Shown here piece by piece: positions 17,315 through 25,601 of a stretch of DNA of 64,000 nucleotides; the stretch's first letter is position 1; every line of letters begins with the position of its first letter. This DNA is from Chloroflexi bacterium AL-N1. GTDB lineage: Bacteria; Chloroflexota; Chloroflexia; Chloroflexales; Roseiflexaceae. The notes beneath the pieces were generated by a model that made no database searches, was not told where the DNA came from, and saw only the letters and a program-made list of their open reading frames with translations. A program made the position numbers and the translations under genes. The DNA lies in contig WYDT01000036.1 in NCBI GenBank assembly GCA_013122435.1, positions 1 through 64,000 on the forward strand. Direction: 5' to 3'.

Positions 17315-17464
17315 TTACACATCCCGTTTCACGTGGATTTCTTCCGTGGGGCGACTGGGTTCTTCTCTAAGAATACTGTTATCACGGTCTAGATGTGGCA
17401 ACAATATAATCGTTATCACTATCATTAAAAAGAGAAAGACACCGGACAAACTACCCAAAAGCAT
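17315..17464 (-). CDS. 49-residue single-pass membrane peptide
   Basis: A short frame starting MLLGSLSGVF, with AGGAG 6 bases before the ATG. Residues about 4-23 form one hydrophobic segment (VFLFLMIVITIILL), followed by a charged C-terminal tail (LDRDNSILREEPSRPTEE...HVKRDV) that would face the cytoplasm or outside. It lies convergent to the HD-domain gene, whose stop is 18 bases away, and downstream of the response regulator. Function unknown; the ribosome-binding site plus the membrane/charged-tail organisation are the support. Confidence 0.5.
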   Translation of the reverse strand: MLLGSLSGVFLFLMIVITIILLPHLDRDNSILREEPSRPTEEIHVKRDV

Positions 17465-17607
17465 GACACGCTCCTACTCATGATCAAACGACAACCAGAT
17501 ATCGGTACACTTCTGTGAAGAAGTGTATCTAGTTTACCGTTCGGGTACAATGACGAAAGAATGATAATAATCTGAGATATGTACATGAGGAAAGGCCATA
17601 GAAAATA

Positions 17608-17640
17608 AAGCACCGTACTGATGCAAAACCAACGGTGCTT
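17608..17640 (-). terminator. Rho-independent terminator of the response regulator
   Basis: AAGCACCGT (17608-17616) and ACGGTGCTT (17632-17640), 15-base loop. Read on the minus strand the stem is followed by TATTTTC. It lies 22 bases downstream of the response-regulator stop, so the small membrane peptide further on needs its own promoter. Confidence 0.6.
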
Positions 17641-17662
17641 CTCTCTACGCATGTGTGATCCA

Positions 17663-18046
17663 TCAATTGAGGACGTCGCGTACAATTTGTTCTAGACGGT
17701 CAAGCGGAAATGGTTTGGGAAGATAATAATCCACCCGCTGTTCACGTGCGCGCTTTTCTAGTTCTGGTGTGGCATATGCAGTGATCAGAACTACGCGTGT
17801 GTCTGGCGACGTTTCTTTGATGGCTGCAGTAAGTTGTAGCCCATTCATACCAGGCATATTATAATCAGTAATGATGAGAGGCACAGGCCGCAACGCAATT
17901 TGTGCCAGTGCTTCAGCACCGCCATTGACCGTCACAATATCATAACCGCCGGTCAGATCACGCATAAGGCGATGGAGAATGATCAAAATGTCTGGCTCAT
18001 CTTCGACAAGGATGATTGCCGGGTTATGGGTAAATTCTTCGGACAT
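17663..18046 (-). CDS. single-domain response regulator (CheY-like)
   Basis: 127 residues from MSEEFTHNP, chosen because AGGAG lies 9 bases before this ATG. It is a receiver domain only: acidic pair Glu15-Asp16 in ILVEDEPDI, phospho-acceptor Asp61 in ITDYNMPGMNG, the Thr switch in VVLITAYATPE, and Lys111 in LPKPF. No output domain follows, so it acts by protein contact, like CheY or Spo0F. The 704-residue histidine kinase at 21 kb is the nearest possible partner but is not adjacent, so the pairing is a guess. Confidence 0.9.
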   Translation of the reverse strand: MSEEFTHNPAIILVEDEPDILIILHRLMRDLTGGYDIVTVNGGAEALAQIALRPVPLIITDYNMPGMNGLQLTAAIKETSPDTRVVLITAYATPELEKRAREQRVDYYLPKPFPLDRLEQIVRDVLN

Positions 18047-18242
18047 AGTAGGCGCTCCTATGTGATGACGATGTAGTTCTGACGACACCATCGGCACAAT
18101 TCTATCACACAGCGCCCTAGTGGGCAACTTGACCTGAGATTATAGGATACAATTGATATGAGAAGCGTTACGGGGAATAGTACGGTAGTTAGGGTCTTTG
18201 AAACTTTTTGAAATAAACAAATTGAAAGCAATAACGATACGT

Positions 18243-18950
18243 ATGACACGATCACAGACCATACAGCACGACCTGGAAGAAATAACACCGAACCGATTTC
18301 TCATCCATAATTCGCGTATCCGGGGATTATTGAAAGGAGAAGGCGAATTTGAAGGACAGATTTTTGTACTCACAACCTGGCGCCGCGATGGGTTAATTGC
18401 GCGGCTGCGAATGCGTAAGTTTGGTGTGTATACGCTCACTGATAAGATCGAACAGTTACCTAAACTGCCCAAGGCACCAGTTATCGGTGAAATCGGGTGG
18501 CGACCGTTTGCCACAGCCATAGAACGCTATAGTCGTTTTGACCTGAATACGATGAGTTGGCAACCACTCGATGCCGAGGACCGTGATGGAACTACAGGGG
18601 TGAGTGTTCGCACAGGTTGGGTACTGCGACGGCGCAAAGGGCGCGGTGCGGCCTCTTTCCACGTGGCCATAGCAGAACGTAATGGGGTGATAGGCCTACG
18701 CAATCTTGATGAAACCACTGCTGTTTTGACCGGCTATGCACAGGCAAGCATGCGTACCAAACGACGCCTGACTGCCAAACGCGTTGATGAGGGGTATAGC
18801 CTGACCCGTATCGAATTGCCACAGCCTTACCGAGCCCTGCTGGATCACATTGGCACTCCACACGACGACGGTTGGCAACTGAGCGAGTTGGCATGGCCCC
18901 TAGTGCAAGCACTCTTTGAACGCTTGGGTGTGCAGTTGGGGAAACGTTAG
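18243..18950 (+). CDS. hypothetical protein, unrecognised
   Basis: 235 residues from ATG at 18243; a TTG at 18198 would add 15 residues and cannot be excluded, as no ribosome-binding site is clear at either. No signal peptide or membrane segment. The sequence is rich in Arg and beta-strand patterns: FLIHNSRIRGLLKGEGEFEGQ, a central WVLRRRKGRGAASFHVAIAERNG and a C-terminal ELAWPLVQALFERLG helix. No family recognised. Codon use is like its neighbours, so it is probably a real, lineage-restricted gene. A lipoprotein gene follows 51 bases downstream, possibly co-transcribed. Confidence 0.6.
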   Translation: MTRSQTIQHDLEEITPNRFLIHNSRIRGLLKGEGEFEGQIFVLTTWRRDGLIARLRMRKFGVYTLTDKIEQLPKLPKAPVIGEIGWRPFATAIERYSRFDLNTMSWQPLDAEDRDGTTGVSVRTGWVLRRRKGRGAASFHVAIAERNGVIGLRNLDETTAVLTGYAQASMRTKRRLTAKRVDEGYSLTRIELPQPYRALLDHIGTPHDDGWQLSELAWPLVQALFERLGVQLGKR

Positions 18951-19001
18951 TGTCATATTCGTTGTACCAGGAAAAGATATAGTATAAACGAGAGAGAACA
19001 G

Positions 19002-19412
19002 ATGAAACTGCGTCTACTGCAAATCATACTGTGTATCAGCGGTGTAAGTGTTCTAGTAGGATGCACACAACCGAGTATACCAACAACATCAGTTTTAGGT
19101 ACCGATCTATTTCTTACCCAGACCTCATCGAATATTAGCTATGAACTGCATGTGTCTGAGCCAGCCAAAGTGAGCCTGACTTTGGATAGAGAGGCTCGTT
19201 CCACTGAGATGACGTTGTTTGAGTGTTCAACCATTTCTCCTGCAACATCTGAGAAAGTGTGCGTGATCAGTGGCATGTTTGACAAACTTGGCATATCAGA
19301 GCAGGGAACTCTCAGCTCACAGATCAATCTATCTGATGATCCTGGCACCAATCAAATCAGAGCTATCCGTTTGCAGGCCAATAACTCTGGTCGCATTGAT
19401 TTTAATTCTTGA
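19002..19412 (+). CDS. small lipoprotein, function unknown
   Basis: 136 residues. N-terminus MKLRLLQIILC..., hydrophobic core and lipobox VLVGC (Cys near residue 21) predict lipidation and anchoring to the outer face of the membrane. The mature part is short, Thr/Ser-rich and predicted to be beta-strand-rich, with two further Cys residues (ECSTIS and KVCVIS) that could form a disulfide. No family recognised. It lies 51 bases after the hypothetical gene on the same strand and converges with purA. Confidence 0.65.
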   Translation: MKLRLLQIILCISGVSVLVGCTQPSIPTTSVLGTDLFLTQTSSNISYELHVSEPAKVSLTLDREARSTEMTLFECSTISPATSEKVCVISGMFDKLGISEQGTLSSQINLSDDPGTNQIRAIRLQANNSGRIDFNS

Positions 19413-19480
19413 TAGTATTACGTGGAAAGCAGCCACGCGCTACTGACAACTTTAGGACTTACGCAGTTGCGAAAAAACAG

Positions 19481-19518
19481 ACCCTAAAGGTTTTTATCGC
19501 CTCTTAAACCTTTAGGGT
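19481..19518 (-). terminator. terminator of purA
   Basis: ACCCTAAAGGTTT (19481-19493) and AAACCTTTAGGGT (19506-19518): perfect 13-bp stem, 12-base loop. On the minus strand it is followed by CTGTTTTTTCGC, a classic T-run, 10 bases after the purA stop. It may also act weakly for the convergent lipoprotein gene. Confidence 0.8.
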
Positions 19519-19528
19519 TGAAGCGTAG

Positions 19529-20821
19529 CTACAGGACCGGATTAACTTCAATAATCTGTTCGCGTTCCGGACCAACCGAAACCATGCCAATCCGTACGCC
19601 GATCAACTCGCACAACCGCGCCACGTATGCTTGCGCCTCTTTGGGCAGATGCTCAAAATAACGAATGTCGCTAGTTGGCTGCATCCAGCCTGGAAACTCC
19701 TCATAAATTGGTTCGACCTGGCTCAATGTAGTTGGATTCCCTGGTGGATAGTCAAGTTCGGTGTCGTGCATACGGTAGCCGGTACACACCTGAATGGATG
19801 GCATGGTATCGAGCACATCCAGTTTGGTAATGGCGACAGTATCTACACCGTTAATCTGTGCCGTATAACGGGCAAGCACCGCATCAAACCAACCGACACG
19901 ACGTAGGCGCCCGGTAGTAGTACCAACCTCCGCCCATGGCTTGCCGATCTGCCGTAGCACATCGGCGGCATCGCCCTCAAGCTCAGTGGGGAATGGCCCT
20001 TCCCCAACACGAGTGCTATATGCCTTGTACACGCCGATCACCGAATGCATCTGGGTAGGACCAATTCCGGCACCCTGACATGCCCCTGCGGCTCCCGGTG
20101 CCGAAGAAGTCACATAGGGATAAGTGCCATGATCAATGTCCAGCAATGCTCCCTGAGCACCTTCTAACAAAATGGGGACATCTTTTTCGAGTGCTCGATG
20201 AATAATAGGATGCGTATCAGCAACATAGTTGGCGAGTTGTCGACCATAGTTCAAATATTGCAGATATATCTCATGAAGCGACAATTCTTGCGTTTTATAA
20301 AGGGACGTGAGTAGTCGATTTTTGTTTTCAAGGATAAACTGCAACCGTTTGAGGAGTACATCCTCTTGGAGAAGATCGCCAACACGAATACCTATACGTG
20401 ACATCTTGTCGGCATATGCAGGACCAATACCACGCCCGGTCGTCCCAATCTTTTGATCACCTCGTAACATCTCATCCAGCTGATCCTGCAAGACATGGTA
20501 GGGCATAATGACCTGTGCGCGATCACTGATAAATAACTTATCTGTGTTAATCCCACTTTCATGCAAATCAGCGATCTCTTTAAGCAAGACACCGGGATCA
20601 ATAACGACCCCACTACCAATAATATTTACAGTACTCGTGTCAAAAATACCAGATGGTACAAGATGAATTTTGAAAGTCCCGTACTGATTGATGACGGTAT
20701 GTCCGGCATTATTGCCACCACCATAGCGAATCACGAGTCGAGCTCGATCTGCTAATACATCAACAATACGGCCTTTTCCTTCGTCGCCCCATTGAGCGCC
20801 GATCACCGCTACGACCGGCAT
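19529..20821 (-). CDS. purA: adenylosuccinate synthetase
   Basis: 430 residues, the normal PurA length, starting at MPVVAVIGAQWGDEGKGR with GGAAGGGG 7-10 bases upstream; a 75-residue in-frame extension upstream is non-homologous and rejected. The enzyme makes adenylosuccinate from IMP, aspartate and GTP, the first committed step to AMP. Seen: the P-loop GDEGKG, YGGGNNAGHTV with the catalytic His, IGTTGRGIGPAYADK, the switch LLEGAQGALLDIDHGTYPYVTSS, TTTGRLRRVGWFDA and ITKLDVLD (guanine-specificity NKxD-equivalent). Monocistronic, ending in a strong terminator. Confidence 0.98.
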   Translation of the reverse strand: MPVVAVIGAQWGDEGKGRIVDVLADRARLVIRYGGGNNAGHTVINQYGTFKIHLVPSGIFDTSTVNIIGSGVVIDPGVLLKEIADLHESGINTDKLFISDRAQVIMPYHVLQDQLDEMLRGDQKIGTTGRGIGPAYADKMSRIGIRVGDLLQEDVLLKRLQFILENKNRLLTSLYKTQELSLHEIYLQYLNYGRQLANYVADTHPIIHRALEKDVPILLEGAQGALLDIDHGTYPYVTSSAPGAAGACQGAGIGPTQMHSVIGVYKAYSTRVGEGPFPTELEGDAADVLRQIGKPWAEVGTTTGRLRRVGWFDAVLARYTAQINGVDTVAITKLDVLDTMPSIQVCTGYRMHDTELDYPPGNPTTLSQVEPIYEEFPGWMQPTSDIRYFEHLPKEAQAYVARLCELIGVRIGMVSVGPEREQIIEVNPVL

Positions 20822-20997
20822 AGTGTACCCCTTCCTGCTTGATTGATTGTCTGTCGCGTTCACCGCCACCAGTTGCTTTCGTGGAGTTTGTATTATAGCG
20901 TATTTATCTTCTTTTCGTGTATCGATATGACATATAGTGATGAACGTATTGCGACTCCCTACAACAAAAGATGCAATAGTACACGAGCCTTTCAGAG

Positions 20998-21025
20998 TTG
21001 ACATCGCTTTGTAAAGCACTACAAT
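20998..21025 (+). promoter_or_regulatory. promoter of the histidine kinase gene
   Basis: TTGACA (20998-21003, perfect) and TACAAT (21020-21025) with 16-base spacing, 64 bases ahead of the histidine-kinase ATG. Confidence 0.6.
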
Positions 21026-21088
21026 TAAGCATGTTGGGAGATACATACAAATCTATGTCATTGTAGTAGAAACGCCACCAATCGCATC

Positions 21089-23203
21089 ATGTTGGTATCA
21101 CACACAACACATCAGCTTTCACCGACACTGTTGACAGCGCTAGCACATGTGCTTTCGGGGGAATATGCATTTGTGGCACGTGTGCATAAGATGTTTGAAT
21201 TGCTTCAGCAGGCAGTACCATTCTATGATGGCCGTCTGTTGTACCAGTCCCAATCACATGGATCTGAGCCATTGTATGAACAGATCAACACAGCTAGTCG
21301 TTGGCCAATGCCGTGGAATGAAGAGCAGACGCGACAGGTCATGCATAGTCGCATGGCAGTTCAGTCTGCTGATGCCCTCGACGATGCAACTGATATATCA
21401 AACGTGACCACCTTGAGTGTACCTGTGGTGTGGGCAGAACAACTGTGTGGTGTGCTGGAGTTGCGTGCCGAAGGGTCAGATGTGTTTGCAGCTCCTCATC
21501 AGACCTTTATTGCAGCAATGCTCCCCCTGCTTGCGGCTGCTGTTGTTGCAGAAGCAGATAAAACATATGCTCTGGCAGCCCATCCACAGGCGCATACACT
21601 CATGCAACGCCAGGAAGATGCCCTCAACGATCTGTATGAGGAATTTGGCGCACCCTATGCCCTCAATGAGTTCCTGACGATGCTCCTACGCTGGTCGCTT
21701 GATGCAACTGGTGCCGAGGCAGGCATGATCAGCCTGGTAGATCACGATAAGAAACAGTTAGTTGCACAAGTCTATCAAGGCTATCCACAAGAACCCTTAA
21801 GCCGCGATATCTATGGAGAACCACGCCGACGTTGGAGTTGGGACATGGGCGTGTCGGGCGAGGTTGCACGGAGTGGTCGACCGTTGCATATACGCGATGT
21901 TGCCAGAAACAGCCATGCCTCGTTGTCGACCCCAGATATACGGTCCGAATTAGCAGTGCCGATCTTTGTCGATGACCAGGTCGTGTGTGTGATGGTGCTC
22001 GATAGCCCTCGTTCTCTCGCTTTTGGGGATAGCGAGTTGTCGCTGATTCAGGTCGTGTGCGATGCTGCGACACCACCGCTGCGACGAGCACTGTGGTATC
22101 AACAAACCTTAGAAACCAGCACACAATTGGGCCAGGTGTTTTCGAGCATCCCCGATGGTCTGGCATTACTTGATAATGAGGGTCGTGTGTTGCGACACAA
22201 CCCCGCATGGTTAGGTGTCTGGGGGCTCAATGGGGACATTCTGAATGGGGCTTTTCATGTCCCGTGGGATCTGGTACCACACTTATTGCCTCGTCTCCAC
22301 GATCCGCTGGGGTTGAGCGATTTTTGTGCGGTGGGGCAGAGCAGCCCGACCGAGGTACAAACAACAATGGTTATCCTGCGCGATCCACACCAGGAGTTGC
22401 ACGTCCTTTCGACACCCACCCGCGATAGCCTCGAGCAACTCACCGGGCGTTTATGGGTTGTTTCAGATGTGACCCGTGAGCGAGAGGCAGATCGCTTGAA
22501 GAATGAGTTTATTTCTATTGTCTCACATGAGTTACGTACGCCGCTTACATCCATTCTTGGCTACACAGAGCTATTACTGGCACGTGATTTTGGCCGCGAT
22601 GAACAACGCGAGTTTGTGCAAACCGTCTATGATCAGGCTAATCATCTCTCGAAGATTGTTGAGGATTTGCTGGGTGTTTCACGACTGGAAGCAGGCAAAG
22701 TCAAACTCAATCTGTGGGTGGTTTCACTGCGTCAACTCATGGCTGAAATGACCGCACAATTAAGTCCGCATCTTTCGAGTCGGCACCGCGTTGTGATTGA
22801 TATTCCCCAACAGATCCCCCCAGCCTATGTTGATCGCGATAAGATCAAGCAAATATTGATCAATTTGTTGACCAACGCAGTCAAATACTCGCCGCGTGGT
22901 GGTGAAGTCATATTGAAAGTGCGGGAAGCTTTTACACTGCCCCTCGATCATCCTGAGGGGGATTTTCTCATCCTTAGTGTGCACGATCAGGGTCTGGGCA
23001 TTCCCGAAGACGATCTGCCACATATCTGGGAGCGCTTTTACCGCGTTGATAATTCTAACACCCGTCGAATCGGTGGCACCGGGCTTGGTTTGTCGATTAC
23101 CAAAGCACTCGTTGAGCTACACGGTGGCCGGATCTGGGTCGAGAGCATAGTCAACGAAGGAAGCACATTCTTTTTTACCATTCCAATGGCCGTCGAACCC
23201 TGA
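21089..23203 (+). CDS. cytoplasmic sensor histidine kinase (GAF-PAS-HisKA-HATPase)
   Basis: 704 residues without membrane segments or signal peptide, so a soluble sensor. Order: a degenerate GAF-like region (about 1-165), a clear GAF domain (about 190-325, GMISLVDHDKKQLVAQVYQGYP ... RSELAVPIFVDDQVVCVMVLDS in pieces), a PAS-like domain (about 335-460, IPDGLALLDNEGRVLRHNPA), HisKA with the H-box VSHELRTPLTSILGY (phospho-acceptor His near 480) and HATPase_c with N-box ILINLLTNAVKYSP, G1 VHDQGLGIP and G2 GGTGLGLSI. All kinase motifs are intact. No response regulator is adjacent; the receiver-only protein at 17.7 kb is a possible partner. Ligand unknown. Confidence 0.92.
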   Translation: MLVSHTTHQLSPTLLTALAHVLSGEYAFVARVHKMFELLQQAVPFYDGRLLYQSQSHGSEPLYEQINTASRWPMPWNEEQTRQVMHSRMAVQSADALDDATDISNVTTLSVPVVWAEQLCGVLELRAEGSDVFAAPHQTFIAAMLPLLAAAVVAEADKTYALAAHPQAHTLMQRQEDALNDLYEEFGAPYALNEFLTMLLRWSLDATGAEAGMISLVDHDKKQLVAQVYQGYPQEPLSRDIYGEPRRRWSWDMGVSGEVARSGRPLHIRDVARNSHASLSTPDIRSELAVPIFVDDQVVCVMVLDSPRSLAFGDSELSLIQVVCDAATPPLRRALWYQQTLETSTQLGQVFSSIPDGLALLDNEGRVLRHNPAWLGVWGLNGDILNGAFHVPWDLVPHLLPRLHDPLGLSDFCAVGQSSPTEVQTTMVILRDPHQELHVLSTPTRDSLEQLTGRLWVVSDVTREREADRLKNEFISIVSHELRTPLTSILGYTELLLARDFGRDEQREFVQTVYDQANHLSKIVEDLLGVSRLEAGKVKLNLWVVSLRQLMAEMTAQLSPHLSSRHRVVIDIPQQIPPAYVDRDKIKQILINLLTNAVKYSPRGGEVILKVREAFTLPLDHPEGDFLILSVHDQGLGIPEDDLPHIWERFYRVDNSNTRRIGGTGLGLSITKALVELHGGRIWVESIVNEGSTFFFTIPMAVEP

Positions 23204-23322
23204 GCATTTTGTCATCCTCTCTGGAACCTACCAGAAAAATCTCACCCACTCCGTTGAGCTACATGCAATAGTCTGGAGAGACTATGCAACAGTTACCAAT
23301 ACAATGCTTAACGGAGTACACA

Positions 23323-25542
23323 ATGAATACATATCGAAGTATACACTGGGGCATGTTCCTGACTTTGTTGGGTGCTCTGGTGTTTGGTAACATATGGCAT
23401 CCCACAACAACGCACGCTGCGACAACGATCAATGTCACCACAACCAATGATGAACTTAATAACGACGGCGATTGCTCGCTGCGTGAGGCAATGCACGCCG
23501 CGAATCTCGACAAAGCCGTGGATGGCTGCCTCGCCGGTGATGGCTCAGATATCATTGATGTGCCAGCCGGAACCTACAACCTCTCTGACGACGCACTGCG
23601 TGCGACGGAAAGTGTACAAATACGTGGTGCCGCTGCAGAAGAAACGATTATCAAAGGCAACAACAACACACCAGTCTTTATTATTCAATATGATGAGTTA
23701 CTGGTTTGTGATGCCACCAATAATGCTGTGCACCGTTTTAATCCGTATCAGGGCGATTTTATCAAAACCTTTGTGTCAGCAGGCAGCGGGGGCCTCAAAA
23801 ATGCCGGGGGTGCGATACGTGGTTCTGATGGCGACCTCTATGTTAGTGGGTTCACCAGTGGTGTTCATCGCTATAATGGTAAAACCGGGGCATTCAAAGA
23901 GCTGTTTGTGGCCCCAGGAAGCGGTGGGTTGCTTGGTCCGACCGATCTTGTGTTTGGCCCTGGTGGGAGTGGTGCTGATGCTCCTGACACCAATCTTTAT
24001 GTCACCAAGTATCAGATCGATGGTGGTGTCTTGCGTTACCAACGCACGAATGGCGATTTCATCGATGAGTTCGTGGGAGGTGGCTCCCTGACACCCAACA
24101 GTATTGTCTTTGGCAGAGATAAAAAACTTTATCTTACCGATGCTGCGTCTGACTCGGTCAAGCGCTACAATGGTGAAACCGGCGTCTTGATTGATACTTT
24201 CGTATCAGCATTTAGTGGTGGTTTGGAGACACCGCGTGGGCTGACGTTTGGCTCAGATCAACACCTCTATGTTTCCAGCGAGAGCAATGACCGTGTCTTG
24301 CGTTATAACAAAGATACGGGCGCTTTTATGAATGCGTTTGTTAGCACTGGCAGCGGTGGTCTCGATAAACCAACCGATCTTGCCTTTGGGCCAGACGGCA
24401 ACCTGTATGTCATCAGTAAGGGAAGCAAATCAATCTTGCGCTATGATGGCGAGACGGGAGCATTTATCGACGAAGTGATAGCTTCCGGAAGCGGTGGGAT
24501 GGGGCTACCTTCGTGTCTGCTGTTTGTGCCGGGGCTTGGCAATGGTCCGAACGTTCATCTCATCGACATGACGATCACCGAGGGAGGTTCTGGCGGTGTG
24601 TATGTGTCGCCTAAAAGCTCACTTTCGTTGCGGCGCAGTGTTGTGACCAACAATACATCGCTGACGGGTGGCGGCATTATCAATAATGGATCGACATATA
24701 TCTACGATAGTACCATTAGTGACAACGAGGGTGGTGCGCGGGGTGGTGGGATTGCCAACGCTGAAGACTCATTCATGAAAATGATCCGTAGCACAGTGAG
24801 TGGCAACGAGTCAACCGGCGGTGGTGGGATTACCAATAGCGGTCGTCTCGAAATGATCAACAGTACCGTGAGTGGTAACGTAGCACGGCGCGGCGGTGGT
24901 GGCTTTACGAATACGGGGTTGCTCTACATCGCAAGCAGCACGATCACCGATAATGAGGCGAATGGGTACAAAGCGGGAAACACTGATGCTGTTGGCGGTG
25001 GCATTAAGAACACTGCAAGTGGAACAGTGTACATCTGGAATAGCATTCTGGCAGACAATCGCAATAACTACTCAAAAATCAGTGATTATTATACACCTGA
25101 TTGTTCCGGTGATATACGGACCGAGCGTTACAACATCATTGGGGATGGCAGCAACTGCAACATTGATGATGGATTTGCGACTGGCACTCCCTTTGACCAG
25201 ATCGGTAATGCCGACAATCCCATTGATCCGCACATCTTCCCACTCTCTGACAGTGGTGGACCAACTCAGACCCATGCCTTGCGCTCCGACAGTCCGGCTA
25301 TCGACGCGGCACGCAACGCGGCTCCCGGCAACCTGTTTGCCTGCGAAGAGGCGGATCAGCGTGGTGCGCCTCGACCAACCGATGGCAATAACGATGACGA
25401 GGCACGGTGCGATATTGGCGCATACGAATTGAACTCAAGTGTACCAATTGTTGCTCCACCAGGTACTCCAACACCGACGCCAGCACCTAATCCTGGTGAG
25501 CCTGATGCTTTTAAGATTTTCCTGCCAATGCTGATGCGGTAA
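23323..25542 (+). CDS. secreted CSLREA beta-helix protein with inserted beta-propeller
   Basis: 739 residues from the ATG with GGAG 6-9 bases upstream. Signal peptide (about 1-33, ending THA). A CSLREA-type domain follows (NDDGDCSLREAMHAAN-like, about 40-75). Then the expected right-handed beta-helix is interrupted: six repeats of about 40-45 residues (patterns DGDLYV...GVHRYNGKTGAF...LFV..GSGGL) read as an NHL/SMP-30-like beta-propeller (about 115-405). Beta-helix coils resume (LIDMTITEGGSGGV, STVSGNESTGGGGITNSG), ending with a 'DSPAIDA' block, a Pro/Thr linker (PGTPTPTPAPNPG) and the terminal IFLPMLMR tail often seen on Chloroflexota surface proteins. Probably a cell-surface adhesin or glycan-binding protein; function not shown. 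Confidence 0.75.
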   Translation: MNTYRSIHWGMFLTLLGALVFGNIWHPTTTHAATTINVTTTNDELNNDGDCSLREAMHAANLDKAVDGCLAGDGSDIIDVPAGTYNLSDDALRATESVQIRGAAAEETIIKGNNNTPVFIIQYDELLVCDATNNAVHRFNPYQGDFIKTFVSAGSGGLKNAGGAIRGSDGDLYVSGFTSGVHRYNGKTGAFKELFVAPGSGGLLGPTDLVFGPGGSGADAPDTNLYVTKYQIDGGVLRYQRTNGDFIDEFVGGGSLTPNSIVFGRDKKLYLTDAASDSVKRYNGETGVLIDTFVSAFSGGLETPRGLTFGSDQHLYVSSESNDRVLRYNKDTGAFMNAFVSTGSGGLDKPTDLAFGPDGNLYVISKGSKSILRYDGETGAFIDEVIASGSGGMGLPSCLLFVPGLGNGPNVHLIDMTITEGGSGGVYVSPKSSLSLRRSVVTNNTSLTGGGIINNGSTYIYDSTISDNEGGARGGGIANAEDSFMKMIRSTVSGNESTGGGGITNSGRLEMINSTVSGNVARRGGGGFTNTGLLYIASSTITDNEANGYKAGNTDAVGGGIKNTASGTVYIWNSILADNRNNYSKISDYYTPDCSGDIRTERYNIIGDGSNCNIDDGFATGTPFDQIGNADNPIDPHIFPLSDSGGPTQTHALRSDSPAIDAARNAAPGNLFACEEADQRGAPRPTDGNNDDEARCDIGAYELNSSVPIVAPPGTPTPTPAPNPGEPDAFKIFLPMLMR

Positions 25543-25561
25543 GATGGGAATGAAATGACTG

Positions 25562-25587
25562 AAAGGGCGTTCATGTGAACGCCCTTT
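25562..25587. terminator. bidirectional terminator
   Basis: AAAGGGCGTTCA / TGAACGCCCTTT, 12-bp perfect stem with minimal loop, followed by TTGTTGTGG on the plus strand and preceded by TTTCAGTCATTTC on the minus. It sits between the convergent CSLREA gene (stop 25542) and the last NRPS gene (stop 25602). Confidence 0.8.
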
Positions 25588-25601
25588 TGTTGTGGTATGT
25601 T

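Noticed and set aside
23600-24540. Regular repeats considered as a DNA tandem repeat or CRISPR-like array
   Set aside because: The periodicity of about 120-135 bases is at protein level (propeller blades); nucleotide identity between units is low and there are no constant repeats with spacers.
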